64,000 bases of DNA from SABI01 sp963677695. Lineage in GTDB: Bacteria > Spirochaetota > Spirochaetia > Sphaerochaetales > Sphaerochaetaceae. The stretch spans positions 930,001 to 994,000 of the forward strand of contig CAXXUJ010000001.1 of assembly GCA_963677695.2 (NCBI GenBank). The letters are read 5' to 3'. Position 1 is the first letter of the stretch, and each line of letters begins with the position of its first letter. A program made the position numbers and the translations under genes. The notes under the pieces are model-generated. The model was given only the letters and a program-made list of their open reading frames with translations, did no database searches and was not told where the DNA came from. Below, piece by piece: positions 41,723 through 50,634 of the stretch.

Positions 41723-43627
41723 ATGAAGAAAGGCAAAGAGATTACATACATACCAACAACACCTCAAGAGATGATCGATGCCCGAATCGAGCAGTTTGAT
41801 GTCATTTTCATAAGCGGTGATGCGTATGTAGACCATCCTTCCTTCGCTCCAGCCATTCTCGGCCGATGGATGCAGTCTCTCGGTTACTCCGTCGGTATCA
41901 TAGCTCAGCCCGATATTTCCTCAACAGATGATTTCCTTTCCCTAGGAAAGCCGAGACTCTGCTGTATGATCAGCGGAGGGAATATCGACTCAATGGTTCT
42001 TCACTACACTGCAGACAAGAAGAAAAGAAATGACGATCCCTATTCTCCCGGCGGTAAAGCCGGCATGAGACCGGACCGTACACTGATCCCCTACACCTCG
42101 AAGGCGAAGCAGGCCTTCGGCAAAGAAACTCCCATTATTATCGGAGGGATTGAAGCTTCCCTGAGGAAGTTCGCCCACTACGATTACTGGAGCGACCTCG
42201 TCAGGCGATCCATCCTCTTCGATACCAAGGCTGATCTTCTTATCTACGGAATGGGAGAACTGCAGGTCAAGGAGATCCTCTCTCAGCTCAATACAGGAAA
42301 ACAGATCTCAGAAATCACATCGATACCTGGAACAGCCTCGGTCGTAAGGAAAAAGGATTACGAGACCTTCTGTGAAGGAAAGAAGATCATCAATCTCGAC
42401 AGCTTTGAACAGGTGAGTGAACGGGACAAGAAGAGCAATCAGCCGACAGAAAACGGAAAACAATCCTACGCCAAAACGTTCCAGACTATCATGCTGCACG
42501 AGAACCCGTTCGACACCGCGATTCTCATGCAGAAGCATAACGATGCCTACCTTGCAGTCAACCCTCCTATGAGACCCCTGACCATGGAAGAGTTCGATGC
42601 GGTCCAGGAACTCCCCTACACACGCTCCCCCCATCCCCGTTACAACGGGGCGAAGATTCCCGCTCTCGATGAAGTGCAATTCTCACTCACAAGCAACAGG
42701 GGCTGCTACGGTTCCTGTTCGTTCTGTGCCATCACCTCCCACCAGGGAAGGATCATATCACCCAGATCGACAGCCTCATTAGTGCGTGAAGCGAAAGATA
42801 TGATACAGCATAAGGAATTTAAAGGCATCATCAGTGATGTGGGCGGTCCTACCGCCAACTTCCAGGAAGTGGCCTGCCGGCGCCAGAAGGCTCACGGACC
42901 ATGCTCCCGAAAATTCTGCCTCTACCCCGAGCCGTGCAGTGAACTCCTCGATTCCCATGACTCCTATCTGGAGAAACTGAAGGCACTGAGAAATCTGGAA
43001 GGGGTGAGAAAAGTATTCATCCGCTCAGGCATTCGGTATGACTACCTTCTTTCCAAGGCGGAGCCGGAGGTCCTGAACAGGTTCATGAAGGAGCTGGTCA
43101 ATTACCATGTGAGCGGTCAGCTGAGAATCGCACCCGAACACATTGCTGCAGGCGCATTGAGCGCGATGGGAAAACCTGATCCTTCCTCCTATGAAAAATT
43201 CTTACAGCTCTTCAAGGAGACGACGAAGATGGCAGGTAAGGAGCAGTACTGTCTCCCGTACCTCATCTCCGCACATCCGGGCACGACGATGAAAGATGCA
43301 ATCGAACTCGCTCTCTACCTGAAGAAAACTCATTTCATTCCCGAACAAGTCCAGGCCTTCTACCCTACACCGGGAACAGTTGCCACCTGTATGTACTACA
43401 CCGGGTTCGATCCCCGACCGACGGAAAAACTGAAGGAAGTGTACGTTCCAAAGGGAAGAGACCGCAATATGCAGAAAGCCCTCCTTCACTTCCATAAACC
43501 GGAGAACAGAAGGCTTGTCATGGAAGCGTTGAGGAATGAAGGAATGGATCACCTCATACCGAAACTTCTCGGGTACAGAAGAGAAACACCCAATAAACCA
43601 AACACTCATAGGAAAAATCGAAGATGA
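41723..43627 (+). CDS. YgiQ family radical SAM protein
   Basis: 634 residues from ATG 41723 (AAGGAG 8 nt upstream). An N-terminal B12-binding-like Rossmann domain (FISGDAYVDHPSFAPAILGR) precedes the radical SAM core with the cluster motif NRGCYGSCSFCAITSHQGR (C-x3-C-x2-C, about residues 345-363). SDVGGPTANF, RIAPEH and AHPGTTMKDAIELALYLK are standard YgiQ features. The reaction is not established. The C-terminus is basic. It is coupled to the MATE gene by an ATGA overlap. Confidence 0.92.
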   Translation: MKKGKEITYIPTTPQEMIDARIEQFDVIFISGDAYVDHPSFAPAILGRWMQSLGYSVGIIAQPDISSTDDFLSLGKPRLCCMISGGNIDSMVLHYTADKKKRNDDPYSPGGKAGMRPDRTLIPYTSKAKQAFGKETPIIIGGIEASLRKFAHYDYWSDLVRRSILFDTKADLLIYGMGELQVKEILSQLNTGKQISEITSIPGTASVVRKKDYETFCEGKKIINLDSFEQVSERDKKSNQPTENGKQSYAKTFQTIMLHENPFDTAILMQKHNDAYLAVNPPMRPLTMEEFDAVQELPYTRSPHPRYNGAKIPALDEVQFSLTSNRGCYGSCSFCAITSHQGRIISPRSTASLVREAKDMIQHKEFKGIISDVGGPTANFQEVACRRQKAHGPCSRKFCLYPEPCSELLDSHDSYLEKLKALRNLEGVRKVFIRSGIRYDYLLSKAEPEVLNRFMKELVNYHVSGQLRIAPEHIAAGALSAMGKPDPSSYEKFLQLFKETTKMAGKEQYCLPYLISAHPGTTMKDAIELALYLKKTHFIPEQVQAFYPTPGTVATCMYYTGFDPRPTEKLKEVYVPKGRDRNMQKALLHFHKPENRRLVMEALRNEGMDHLIPKLLGYRRETPNKPNTHRKNRR

Positions 43628-44991
43628 CCGCCATACAGAGCGGAGAAGAGAGATTTGATGCGCGAACATTCGCGCGTCGACTCACTTACCTTTCTCTCCC
43701 CATCATGCTTCAGAACCTCCTTACCTCCTCCCTCTCGCTTGTCGATACCTTCATGATATCGAAAGTGAGTGAACCGGCGCTTGCTGCTGTCGGTCTTGCC
43801 AACCAGCTTTTCTTTCTCGTCATGCTCTTCTACTTCGGTGTGAGCAGCGGTGCTGGCATATTCATAGCACAGTACTGGGGAGCAAAACAGACTGAGAAAT
43901 TCAGAATGGCAATGGGCATCGCTCTCAACGTGAGCCTTGTCGGTGCCGTCGTTGCCGCAGGCATCTCCTTCTTTTTCCCTGCCACCGTCATGAGAGTCTT
44001 CAGTGATGATCCCCTAGTCATCACCCAGGGCGCGTACTACCTGAAAATCGTTTCGTTCAGTTATATCACCCAGGCAGTGGTGATGATCTACTCCACCGCA
44101 CTGAGATCCGCAGGGGATTCGAAGACTCCCATGTATACCTCTGTGATATCACTGACACTTAACGTCATCCTGAACTACGGACTGATACTCGGCCATTTCG
44201 GTCTTCCCCGCCTGGAAGTGAAAGGGGCAGCCATTGCTACTCTGATAGCCCGTTCTCTTGAAATCATCCTTCTTCTCATAATTGTATACCGACGAAAGGA
44301 TACCGTTTCCGCACCGATAGGATCGCTGTTCTCCTTTACCTGGAAAGATGTCAAAGATTATTTCAAAACCTGCCTGCCGGTCATTCTCAATGAGATGTTC
44401 TGGTCTCTCGGGATGACCTTCTATAAGATAGCGTTCGCAAAACTGGGCACACAGGTGATTGCTTCGGTGAACGTCACACAGGCAATCGAACACCTCTACT
44501 TTGTCATTCTGATCGGCATCAGTCATTCGGCAGCTGTCATGATCGGGAACAAGATCGGGGAAAACCAGATAGCGCTTTCCCAGAAGTACTCCATGACCCT
44601 CCTGAAAGTCGCATTCGTTACAGGTGTTGCCATGGGAGCCATTCTCTTCTTCACTTCACCCCTTGTTGCACATCTGTTCAATCTCTCCGATTATGTGTAC
44701 GACATCAGCGTCCTCTCACTGCGAATCCTCTCCTTCTACACTCCAGCCAAGGCATTATCAATGATGATAGTGATCGGTATTCTCCGCTCTGGTGGAGATA
44801 CATCTTTCTCAATGGTAGTGGAGATATCGGGAGTGTGGCTGATAGGAGTTCCCCTCGCCTTCCTCGGGGCTCTCGTATTCGACCTTCCCATCTATGCGAT
44901 ATATGCACTTGTCAGCATAGAAGAGATCTATAAAAGTTCCATAAGCTTCATACGCATACGAGGAGGGAAGTGGATCAGGCGTCTTGTGTAA
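43624..44991 (+). CDS. MATE family efflux transporter
   Basis: 455 residues, twelve hydrophobic segments in two repeats. LSLPIMLQNLLTSSLSLVDT then FMISKVSEPALAAVGLANQL is the MATE N-terminal signature; the second half repeats with ACLPVILNEMFWSLGMTF-like helices. Na+ or H+-driven export of cationic drugs or metabolites is expected. The start overlaps the YgiQ stop by 4 bp. Confidence 0.9.
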   Translation: MTAIQSGEERFDARTFARRLTYLSLPIMLQNLLTSSLSLVDTFMISKVSEPALAAVGLANQLFFLVMLFYFGVSSGAGIFIAQYWGAKQTEKFRMAMGIALNVSLVGAVVAAGISFFFPATVMRVFSDDPLVITQGAYYLKIVSFSYITQAVVMIYSTALRSAGDSKTPMYTSVISLTLNVILNYGLILGHFGLPRLEVKGAAIATLIARSLEIILLLIIVYRRKDTVSAPIGSLFSFTWKDVKDYFKTCLPVILNEMFWSLGMTFYKIAFAKLGTQVIASVNVTQAIEHLYFVILIGISHSAAVMIGNKIGENQIALSQKYSMTLLKVAFVTGVAMGAILFFTSPLVAHLFNLSDYVYDISVLSLRILSFYTPAKALSMMIVIGILRSGGDTSFSMVVEISGVWLIGVPLAFLGALVFDLPIYAIYALVSIEEIYKSSISFIRIRGGKWIRRLV

Positions 44992-45003
44992 TCCCCTTTG
45001 TCC

Positions 45004-45032
45004 TTGACCCCCTGAACACCTCCCCCTATATT
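45004..45032 (+). promoter_or_regulatory. Promoter of the pepD-like gene
   Basis: TTGACC (45004-45009), 17-bp spacer, TATATT (45027-45032), giving a leader of about 60 nt before ATG 45102. Confidence 0.65.
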
Positions 45033-45101
45033 TGAAGAACAAAGGTTATGACCGTTACGAAGTTTCCACAAACCTTTTTCAAACAATAAGGAGAACCGAC
45101 C

Positions 45102-46556
45102 ATGAGTACAGCCACAGACCCTCTGTTCACAAAGAATCTCTGGAGATATTTCAAAGACATCTCAGATATCCCAAGGGAATCAGGGAATGAAAAAGGAGTA
45201 CGGGAATACCTTCTCTCCTTCGCAGCTGCTCACCAGTTTGAAGCCGCTTCTGATGAAACAGGAAACGTCATCATCAAAGTCCCTGCAACTGCAGGTAAGG
45301 AGCATGTATCTCCGCTCGCTTTTCAGGGTCACATGGATATGGTGTGTGTAAGAGGTGATACCTCCACCCATGATTTCCTCACCGAAGGAATCGAACTGAT
45401 CCACGAAGGCGATACCCTTAAAGGAAACGACACGACCCTCGGAGCAGATAACGGAATCGCTATCGCACTGATGCTTGATCTGTTCACCGATACCGAAGCT
45501 TCCCACGGACCCCTTGAAGGAATATTCACGGTGGAAGAGGAGACAGGACTTACCGGAGCTTTCGCCCTCCAGTCTGACATGGTGGACAGCCGGCATCTCA
45601 TCAACCTCGACAGTGAAGAGGAAGGAATCTTCTATATAGGCTGTGCCGGAGGAAACGAAGTGGATGGAGACCTTGAGTTCACACCGACTGTAGTTCCAAA
45701 AGGAATGAGTCAGTACGAACTTAGCGTGTCTGGTCTTCTCGGTGGTCACAGCGGAGCGGAAATCCACCTGCAGAGAGGAAACGCGATAAAGATCATGGCA
45801 CGTGCCCTGTATGCAATGAAAAAAGAATATGAGTTTTCCCTGGTTTCGATTCAGGGTGGTGTCAGACGGAACGTGATCCCCGGAAGCTGCAAGACTGTCA
45901 TCACAACGGATTCAGACAAGGATGCTCTGCAGGAAAGTTTCACAGCAATCATGAATAAGGTGAGAAAGGAGCTAGCCCTCTCTGACCCATCAATGACATG
46001 GACATTCAGTGAGTGTGAAACGCCGTCAGTTACCTCAATGTCCCTTGAGACAAGCGTCGCTCTGATCAACGCTCTCATCCTCGCCCCCCATGGGGTGCTT
46101 GCTATGAGTGAAGCACTGAAGGGAGTCGTGGAAACCTCAGCAAACCTGGCAATCATAACAACAGAAGATAATCATGTTCATATGATCAGTTCTCATCGCT
46201 CCTCGGTGGAAAGCTCAAGAGACCACGCAGCGGAGCTGACCGAAACAGCGTTCTCTCTCAGCGGTGCTGAAATATCGAGAGGCGGAGAGTACCCTGCCTG
46301 GTCACCAGACCCCTCCTCCCCCCTTGCCGCCTTCTGCGCACAGGCTTACCGGAATTCGACAGGAAAGGAACCGGTCATCACAGCAATCCATGCAGGACTT
46401 GAATGCGGAATCATCAATGACAGGATAGAGGGAATGGATTCAGTCTCACTCGGCCCCGACCTTGAGGGAGTGCACTCAATCCACGAAAAGGTATCAATCA
46501 GCTCGAGCGAAAGAGTCGCAAAATTCATCCGTCACCTCTGCTCAATCATCGAATAA
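45102..46556 (+). CDS. pepD: Beta-Ala-His (Xaa-His) dipeptidase, M20C family
   Basis: 484 residues; cytosolic non-specific dipeptidase. Zinc and catalytic motifs: LAFQGHMDMVCVRG (His-x-Asp), LGADNGIAIAL, TVEEETGLTGAF with the catalytic Glu pair, and NLDSEEEG. The lid domain carries SGLLGGHSGAEIHLQRGNAI. The final IHAGLECGII and HSIHEKVSI are as in PepD. AAGGAG precedes the ATG. It is followed by a convergent terminator. Confidence 0.92.
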   Translation: MSTATDPLFTKNLWRYFKDISDIPRESGNEKGVREYLLSFAAAHQFEAASDETGNVIIKVPATAGKEHVSPLAFQGHMDMVCVRGDTSTHDFLTEGIELIHEGDTLKGNDTTLGADNGIAIALMLDLFTDTEASHGPLEGIFTVEEETGLTGAFALQSDMVDSRHLINLDSEEEGIFYIGCAGGNEVDGDLEFTPTVVPKGMSQYELSVSGLLGGHSGAEIHLQRGNAIKIMARALYAMKKEYEFSLVSIQGGVRRNVIPGSCKTVITTDSDKDALQESFTAIMNKVRKELALSDPSMTWTFSECETPSVTSMSLETSVALINALILAPHGVLAMSEALKGVVETSANLAIITTEDNHVHMISSHRSSVESSRDHAAELTETAFSLSGAEISRGGEYPAWSPDPSSPLAAFCAQAYRNSTGKEPVITAIHAGLECGIINDRIEGMDSVSLGPDLEGVHSIHEKVSISSSERVAKFIRHLCSIIE

Positions 46557-46561
46557 TGATA

Positions 46562-46591
46562 AAGGCCGAAAAGCATGTGCTTCTCGGCCTT
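46562..46591. terminator. Bidirectional terminator between pepD and the flavodiiron gene
   Basis: AAGGCCGAAAAGCA / TGCTTCTCGGCCTT with a 2-base centre, in the 58-bp gap between convergent genes. Confidence 0.85.
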
Positions 46592-46614
46592 GTAATATTT
46601 CAGGTAATCGGAAT

Positions 46615-47823
46615 TTATTCCTTCACCGCAGCAGCAAGTGCTTTTGCTGCCGCCTTCACCTTTTCAATATCCTCTTCCTTCGGTGCTCCCTGGTACTCGA
46701 TCGTGCCGAGGCATTCCCACTTCAGTGATTCAATGAAAGGATCAAACTGCTTCTGAGCACCGCCGGACCAGCCGTAGGAACCCATTCTCACAACCTTTCT
46801 CTTGTTCACGTGAGATCTCTCGAAAATGTCTAGGATGTGATACATAGGCGGGAACATCTTATACTCGTAGGTTGGCATTGCAAAGACAAGTCCTGCAGAA
46901 TCCCAGGCTGAAGAGAGCACATAGGAGGAGTGCTCCGCAGGAATCTGATGGGTGATGACGTTCACTCCCTCAGCTTCTAAAGAAGCTTTCATAAGCGGAA
47001 CAAGTTTCGCACTGTTACCGTACATCGTTGAGTAGATGATGGTGACAGTCCCCTTCTTGGGATTGTTCATATTCTCAGCATACTGAAGGTAGAGATCGAT
47101 GATCTTCTTGGGATCGTATCTCCAGATGATTCCGTGTGAGGGAGCGATGATACTCACGTCGAGAGAAGCGAGCTTCGCAATTCCACGCTGAACGAAGGGA
47201 GAGAAGGTCGATACGATATTACTGTAGTATCTTCTTGTCTCAGGGATCAGTCGGTCCCATTCTTCCTGAGTCAGCTGATCGTCGAAGGAGTGCTTGTAGG
47301 TACCGAAGGAACCGAAGGCGTCACAGCTGAAGAGAATCTTGTCTTCTACCAGATAGCTCATCATCGTTTCCGGCCAGTGGATGTTCGGAGTCTCTTCGAA
47401 GGCGATGGTCTTGCCGCCGAGATCGATCGAATCACCTGAGCCTACGGCACGCACACGCTCGGTGACACCGTAGAATGCTTCCACGAGAGGAACGGCTTTC
47501 TTCGTACAGAGAATCTCGAGCTTCGTATTTTCCTTCACCATCTCTGCAAGGTGACCGGTATGGTCAGGTTCCATGTGGTTGAGAATCAGGTAATCAACAT
47601 CGTTGAATGAAATTCCAAGTGAATCAATCTGCTTCTGGAATTTTGCTGCCGCACCTTCCCAGTCTTTGACCAGATCAATGAAGGCGATCTTGTCATTTCC
47701 CTTCACTATATAGGAATTAATATTCACACCTTCCGGAAGCGGCCAGATTCCTTCAAAAAGATCTCTTGTCTCAATATCTGCAAAAACCCGGTACACACCA
47801 TCTACAATCTTATCAGGTTTCAT
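46615..47823 (-). CDS. A-type flavoprotein (flavodiiron protein, FprA-like)
   Basis: 402 residues; reduces O2 (or NO) to water (or N2O). The metallo-beta-lactamase domain has the di-iron ligands NHMEPDHTGH (H-x-E-x-D-H, about 80-89), and SCDAFGSFG and APSHGIIWR. The flavodoxin domain begins near residue 260 with VTIIYSTMYGNSAKL. There is no C-terminal rubredoxin, so a separate electron donor is needed. The start at ATG 47823 has AGGAGG; ATG 47841 is upstream of it. It indicates an anaerobe or microaerophile coping with oxygen. Confidence 0.93.
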   Translation of the reverse strand: MKPDKIVDGVYRVFADIETRDLFEGIWPLPEGVNINSYIVKGNDKIAFIDLVKDWEGAAAKFQKQIDSLGISFNDVDYLILNHMEPDHTGHLAEMVKENTKLEILCTKKAVPLVEAFYGVTERVRAVGSGDSIDLGGKTIAFEETPNIHWPETMMSYLVEDKILFSCDAFGSFGTYKHSFDDQLTQEEWDRLIPETRRYYSNIVSTFSPFVQRGIAKLASLDVSIIAPSHGIIWRYDPKKIIDLYLQYAENMNNPKKGTVTIIYSTMYGNSAKLVPLMKASLEAEGVNVITHQIPAEHSSYVLSSAWDSAGLVFAMPTYEYKMFPPMYHILDIFERSHVNKRKVVRMGSYGWSGGAQKQFDPFIESLKWECLGTIEYQGAPKEEDIEKVKAAAKALAAAVKE

Positions 47824-47854
47824 CTTTCCTCCTAACAACACTCTTCATATTCTA

Positions 47855-48556
47855 TTACAGATGGGAAATCTGCAATCGCAATTTCTTAATTTCGGCAATC
47901 CTGTCCTTGTAATCAGGCATATACGTTTGTATCAGATTTTTAAACTCTTTACCATGATTAAAATAGACAAGATGAGCAACTTCATGTAATGCAACATACT
48001 CTATCAGGTTTTTCTCAAGCATTAAAGACCTTCTGGAGAAACTGAGACGCTTATCACGGGAGCAGCTTCCCAGACGCTTCGGATACCCGACCATTCTGAT
48101 AGTGATATCCTTACGGGGAATATTCATGGCATCCAGATAGCGATGAACATAGGGCGTATAAATCTCTATACCGTAAGAGTCATAGAACCGGTCAATAAGA
48201 GACTTCACCGTTTTCTTTGATACGCTCGGGCTGAAAACATGCAGTTCTCCCTCCTTGATCGTGACAGACTCACTCACACCCTTAGTCACCTTCAAGGAAT
48301 ACCTTTCATCAAGGAGAAGGAATTCATCTCCGCTTCGGTAGCTGTGTTCCCCCAGTGGCTGCGGAAGACTCTTCACCATCTCGGCTTTTTTCACGATCCA
48401 GTGAGAGTGTTCGCTCACAATCCTTTCAATTTTCTTTTTCGACATCCTCTCGGGAGCGCAGACGATCACGGACCCGTCGTTATCGATCTTCATGGACACC
48501 CTCGTACGCTTTGGGCTCAAGAGAAGGGAATACTGTACTTTCATCTCACTTTTCAC
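47855..48556 (-). CDS. YgjP-like metallopeptidase domain protein (DUF45/M48-like)
   Basis: 233 residues. The zinc motif is YVALHEVAHLVYFNHGKEF (HExxH with a third His), preceded by RLGSCSRDKRLSFSRRSLML, both typical of YgjP/DUF45 proteins. The N-terminus (TRVSMKIDNDGSVIVCAPER) is a small beta domain. The start is a GTG at 48556, with AAGGAG 6 nt upstream; the ATG at 48544 is too far from it and the ATG at 48595 has no support. It may be a housekeeping peptidase linked to restriction or repair, role unknown. Confidence 0.83.
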   Translation of the reverse strand: MKSEMKVQYSLLLSPKRTRVSMKIDNDGSVIVCAPERMSKKKIERIVSEHSHWIVKKAEMVKSLPQPLGEHSYRSGDEFLLLDERYSLKVTKGVSESVTIKEGELHVFSPSVSKKTVKSLIDRFYDSYGIEIYTPYVHRYLDAMNIPRKDITIRMVGYPKRLGSCSRDKRLSFSRRSLMLEKNLIEYVALHEVAHLVYFNHGKEFKNLIQTYMPDYKDRIAEIKKLRLQISHL

Positions 48557-48583
48557 TACACTCTCCTTGTACAGGGGGCTCCA

Positions 48584-49009
48584 TTGATTCGGCAACTACA
48601 TCTTCACCAACCACTCGAATATTGTCATCCGATCCCGATAGAATCAAGTGATCTTTCAGTCGGATATGCGTATGAGTCAGTTCTTGCTCACCTCGATAGT
48701 GCAGCAATCGGCACAGATACGCTTATCACATGTCGGGTGACCATGAGTGCCGAGATCTCCCGGGCGGAAGTTATTAACCTCACCGAAAGATCACCAGAGG
48801 ATACAGATAAGACGACCGCTTCAATCCCTGCGGGCACCTATACGTTCCGGCAGCTCCCATTCACACCAGAGTCAAAAACCGAGCTCCTCCCCCTGTTCAT
48901 GAAATTCATATATACGGCACAGGCCTCTACTGTATATATACGTGTCTACAAAGAAAAACGATTCGAGACAGCTGTCCAGTTCTTTCTTCCCCTTGATTCC
49001 TCTGAATAA
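48584..49009 (+). CDS. Hypothetical protein, divergent from the YgjP-like gene
   Basis: About 141 residues if it starts at the TTG at 48584 (GGGGG five bases before). Upstream the frame is antisense to the YgjP-like gene and is not believed. SSDLSVGYAYESVLAHLDSA, TASIPAGTYTFRQLPFTPES and an end in AVQFFLPLD resemble the layout of GyrI/AraC-effector-like domains, but the match is loose. I do not assign a function. It is followed 94 bp later by the TraB/PrgY gene. Confidence 0.5.
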   Translation: MIRQLHLHQPLEYCHPIPIESSDLSVGYAYESVLAHLDSAAIGTDTLITCRVTMSAEISRAEVINLTERSPEDTDKTTASIPAGTYTFRQLPFTPESKTELLPLFMKFIYTAQASTVYIRVYKEKRFETAVQFFLPLDSSE

Positions 49010-49103
49010 GGGTCACATGGTTGCCTTCCATAAGGTATCAGAAGTATATTGTGTATGTACTCTCATCTTTACCCATGGATGAACACCCCCGGAGGACTCT
49101 TCA

Positions 49104-50294
49104 GTGAACGTTGAAAAACTTACAGATACCCAGCATAAGATCACCTGTGCGAACGGCAAGGAAATCATCCTTATCGGAACAGCCCATGTCTCTGCAGAAA
49201 GCGTGAATGAGGTTGAACAGGTCATTGATGAAGTCTCTCCCGATATGATCTGTATCGAACTCGATGAAGGTCGATACAAATCAAAGACAGAAAAGAAGGG
49301 ATGGGAGAACCTCGATATCAAACAGATTCTCAAACAGAACAAGGGATTTCTCCTGCTGGCAAATCTCGCTCTCTCTTCCTACCAGAAAAAACTTGGTGAT
49401 AAAATGGGCATCTCTCCCGGGGATGAGATCATGAAGGGTGCAGAGATTGCAGTTGAGAGAAATATTCCGCTTGAGCTGTGTGACAGGGAAATTGAAACAA
49501 CCTTCAAAAGAGCCTGGAGACTGAGCAACTGGTGGAACAAAGCGAAGCTCATCTCCTCACTCCTTACCGCCGCGTTCTCCAAAGAAGAGATCAGTGACGA
49601 AGAGATCGAGAACCTGAAGGGAACCAATATGCTTCAGTCGATGCTCGATGAAATGGCGAAGGAACTGCCGACAATCAAAAAGGTTCTCATCGATGAAAGA
49701 GATCAGTACCTTGCAACCAAGATCTACCGCTCTTCAGGAAAGAAGGTTGTCGCTGTGGTCGGTGCAGGTCATGCTCCCGGCCTCATCAAGCATATGGAAA
49801 AGCTCGATACAACCAAAGAGCCCTACTCTCTCAAAGATATTTCATTTGTTCCAAAGCCCTCCCCCGCCGGTAAGATCTTCTCCTGGGGAATTGTGGTTGC
49901 TCTTCTTGCCATCATCGCTGTCGGCTTTGTTCGTTCCGGCTGGTCCAGCGGACTCACTATGTTCCTCTACTGGTTCGCACTCAACTCTTCACTGACTGCG
50001 ATAGCCTCGATCATCGGTCTTGCTCACCCGCTCACTATCATAGTGTCTACACTCGCCGCTCCGGTCACGGCGCTAAGTCCTACACTCGGTGTCGGTATGG
50101 TTGCAGGCATACTGGAAGTCTCTCTGAAAAAACCGAGAGTCCTCGACTTCGAATCGCTCACTGAAGATATTCTCCACTTCAAGGGATGGTACAGAAACCG
50201 GGTAATCCACCCTCTCTACCTCTTCTTCATAACAAGTGTATTCGCTTCTATCGGTACCTTTATAGCATTTCCTCTGCTGATCAAATCGCTTTAG
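49104..50294 (+). CDS. TraB/PrgY family membrane protein
   Basis: 396 residues from a GTG with GGAGG 8 nt upstream. The Tiki/TraB-like domain has GTAHVSAESVNEV (about 26-38), SPDMICIELDEGRY, PLELCDREIETTFKRAW, LIDERDQYLA and VVAVVGAGHAPGL, the conserved GTAHVS, ERD and GxGH parts of a presumed metalloprotease-like fold. Three or more membrane helices follow from about residue 255 to the end. PrgY binds and inhibits peptide pheromones in Enterococcus; the role here is unknown. Confidence 0.87.
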   Translation: MNVEKLTDTQHKITCANGKEIILIGTAHVSAESVNEVEQVIDEVSPDMICIELDEGRYKSKTEKKGWENLDIKQILKQNKGFLLLANLALSSYQKKLGDKMGISPGDEIMKGAEIAVERNIPLELCDREIETTFKRAWRLSNWWNKAKLISSLLTAAFSKEEISDEEIENLKGTNMLQSMLDEMAKELPTIKKVLIDERDQYLATKIYRSSGKKVVAVVGAGHAPGLIKHMEKLDTTKEPYSLKDISFVPKPSPAGKIFSWGIVVALLAIIAVGFVRSGWSSGLTMFLYWFALNSSLTAIASIIGLAHPLTIIVSTLAAPVTALSPTLGVGMVAGILEVSLKKPRVLDFESLTEDILHFKGWYRNRVIHPLYLFFITSVFASIGTFIAFPLLIKSL

Positions 50295-50634
50295 TTAGCA
50301 CCGCTTACTAAATACGACAAAACGCTCTTCAGCTCATCTCTGCCTGAATTTTCGGCATCATAGCGGTTCAGCTCAGGCAGAATACAGCGGCTCTGTTTTA
50401 GCATCACGAGGTGACGGTGAATGCTGAATTACACGGCCCGTTCTCATCGACACATGCTTATATCAGATTAGTAAGCATCACTTACTAATTACCTTTCAGC
50501 TACTTTATACAGAGTGAAAGGTATTATTGACTATTTTGAGCAAACCACCGGTCGATTCCCGACTTCCCCCCTCATATCTTCATTGTAGGGTCTTTTTGAG
50601 CCTGTTTTTCTATTTAGTTAGTGTCGCTTACTTA
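50291..50634. repeat. Three 21-bp palindromic repeats in an empty intergenic region
   Basis: Repeats at 50291-50311 (TTAGTTAGCACCGCTTACTAA), 50468-50488 (TTAGTAAG-CATCA-CTTACTAA, perfect 8-bp arms) and 50614-50634 (TTAGTTAGTGTCGCTTACTTA). The outer two overlap the stop codons of the flanking genes. The 330 bp between these genes contain no ORF, tRNA or terminator I can support. The repeats look like TetR-type operators or a small non-autonomous element. Confidence 0.65.

Noticed and set aside
48239..48583. Upstream part of the plus-strand frame ending at 49009
   Set aside because: Antisense to the YgjP-like gene with its intact HExxH; only the part from about 48584 is believed.
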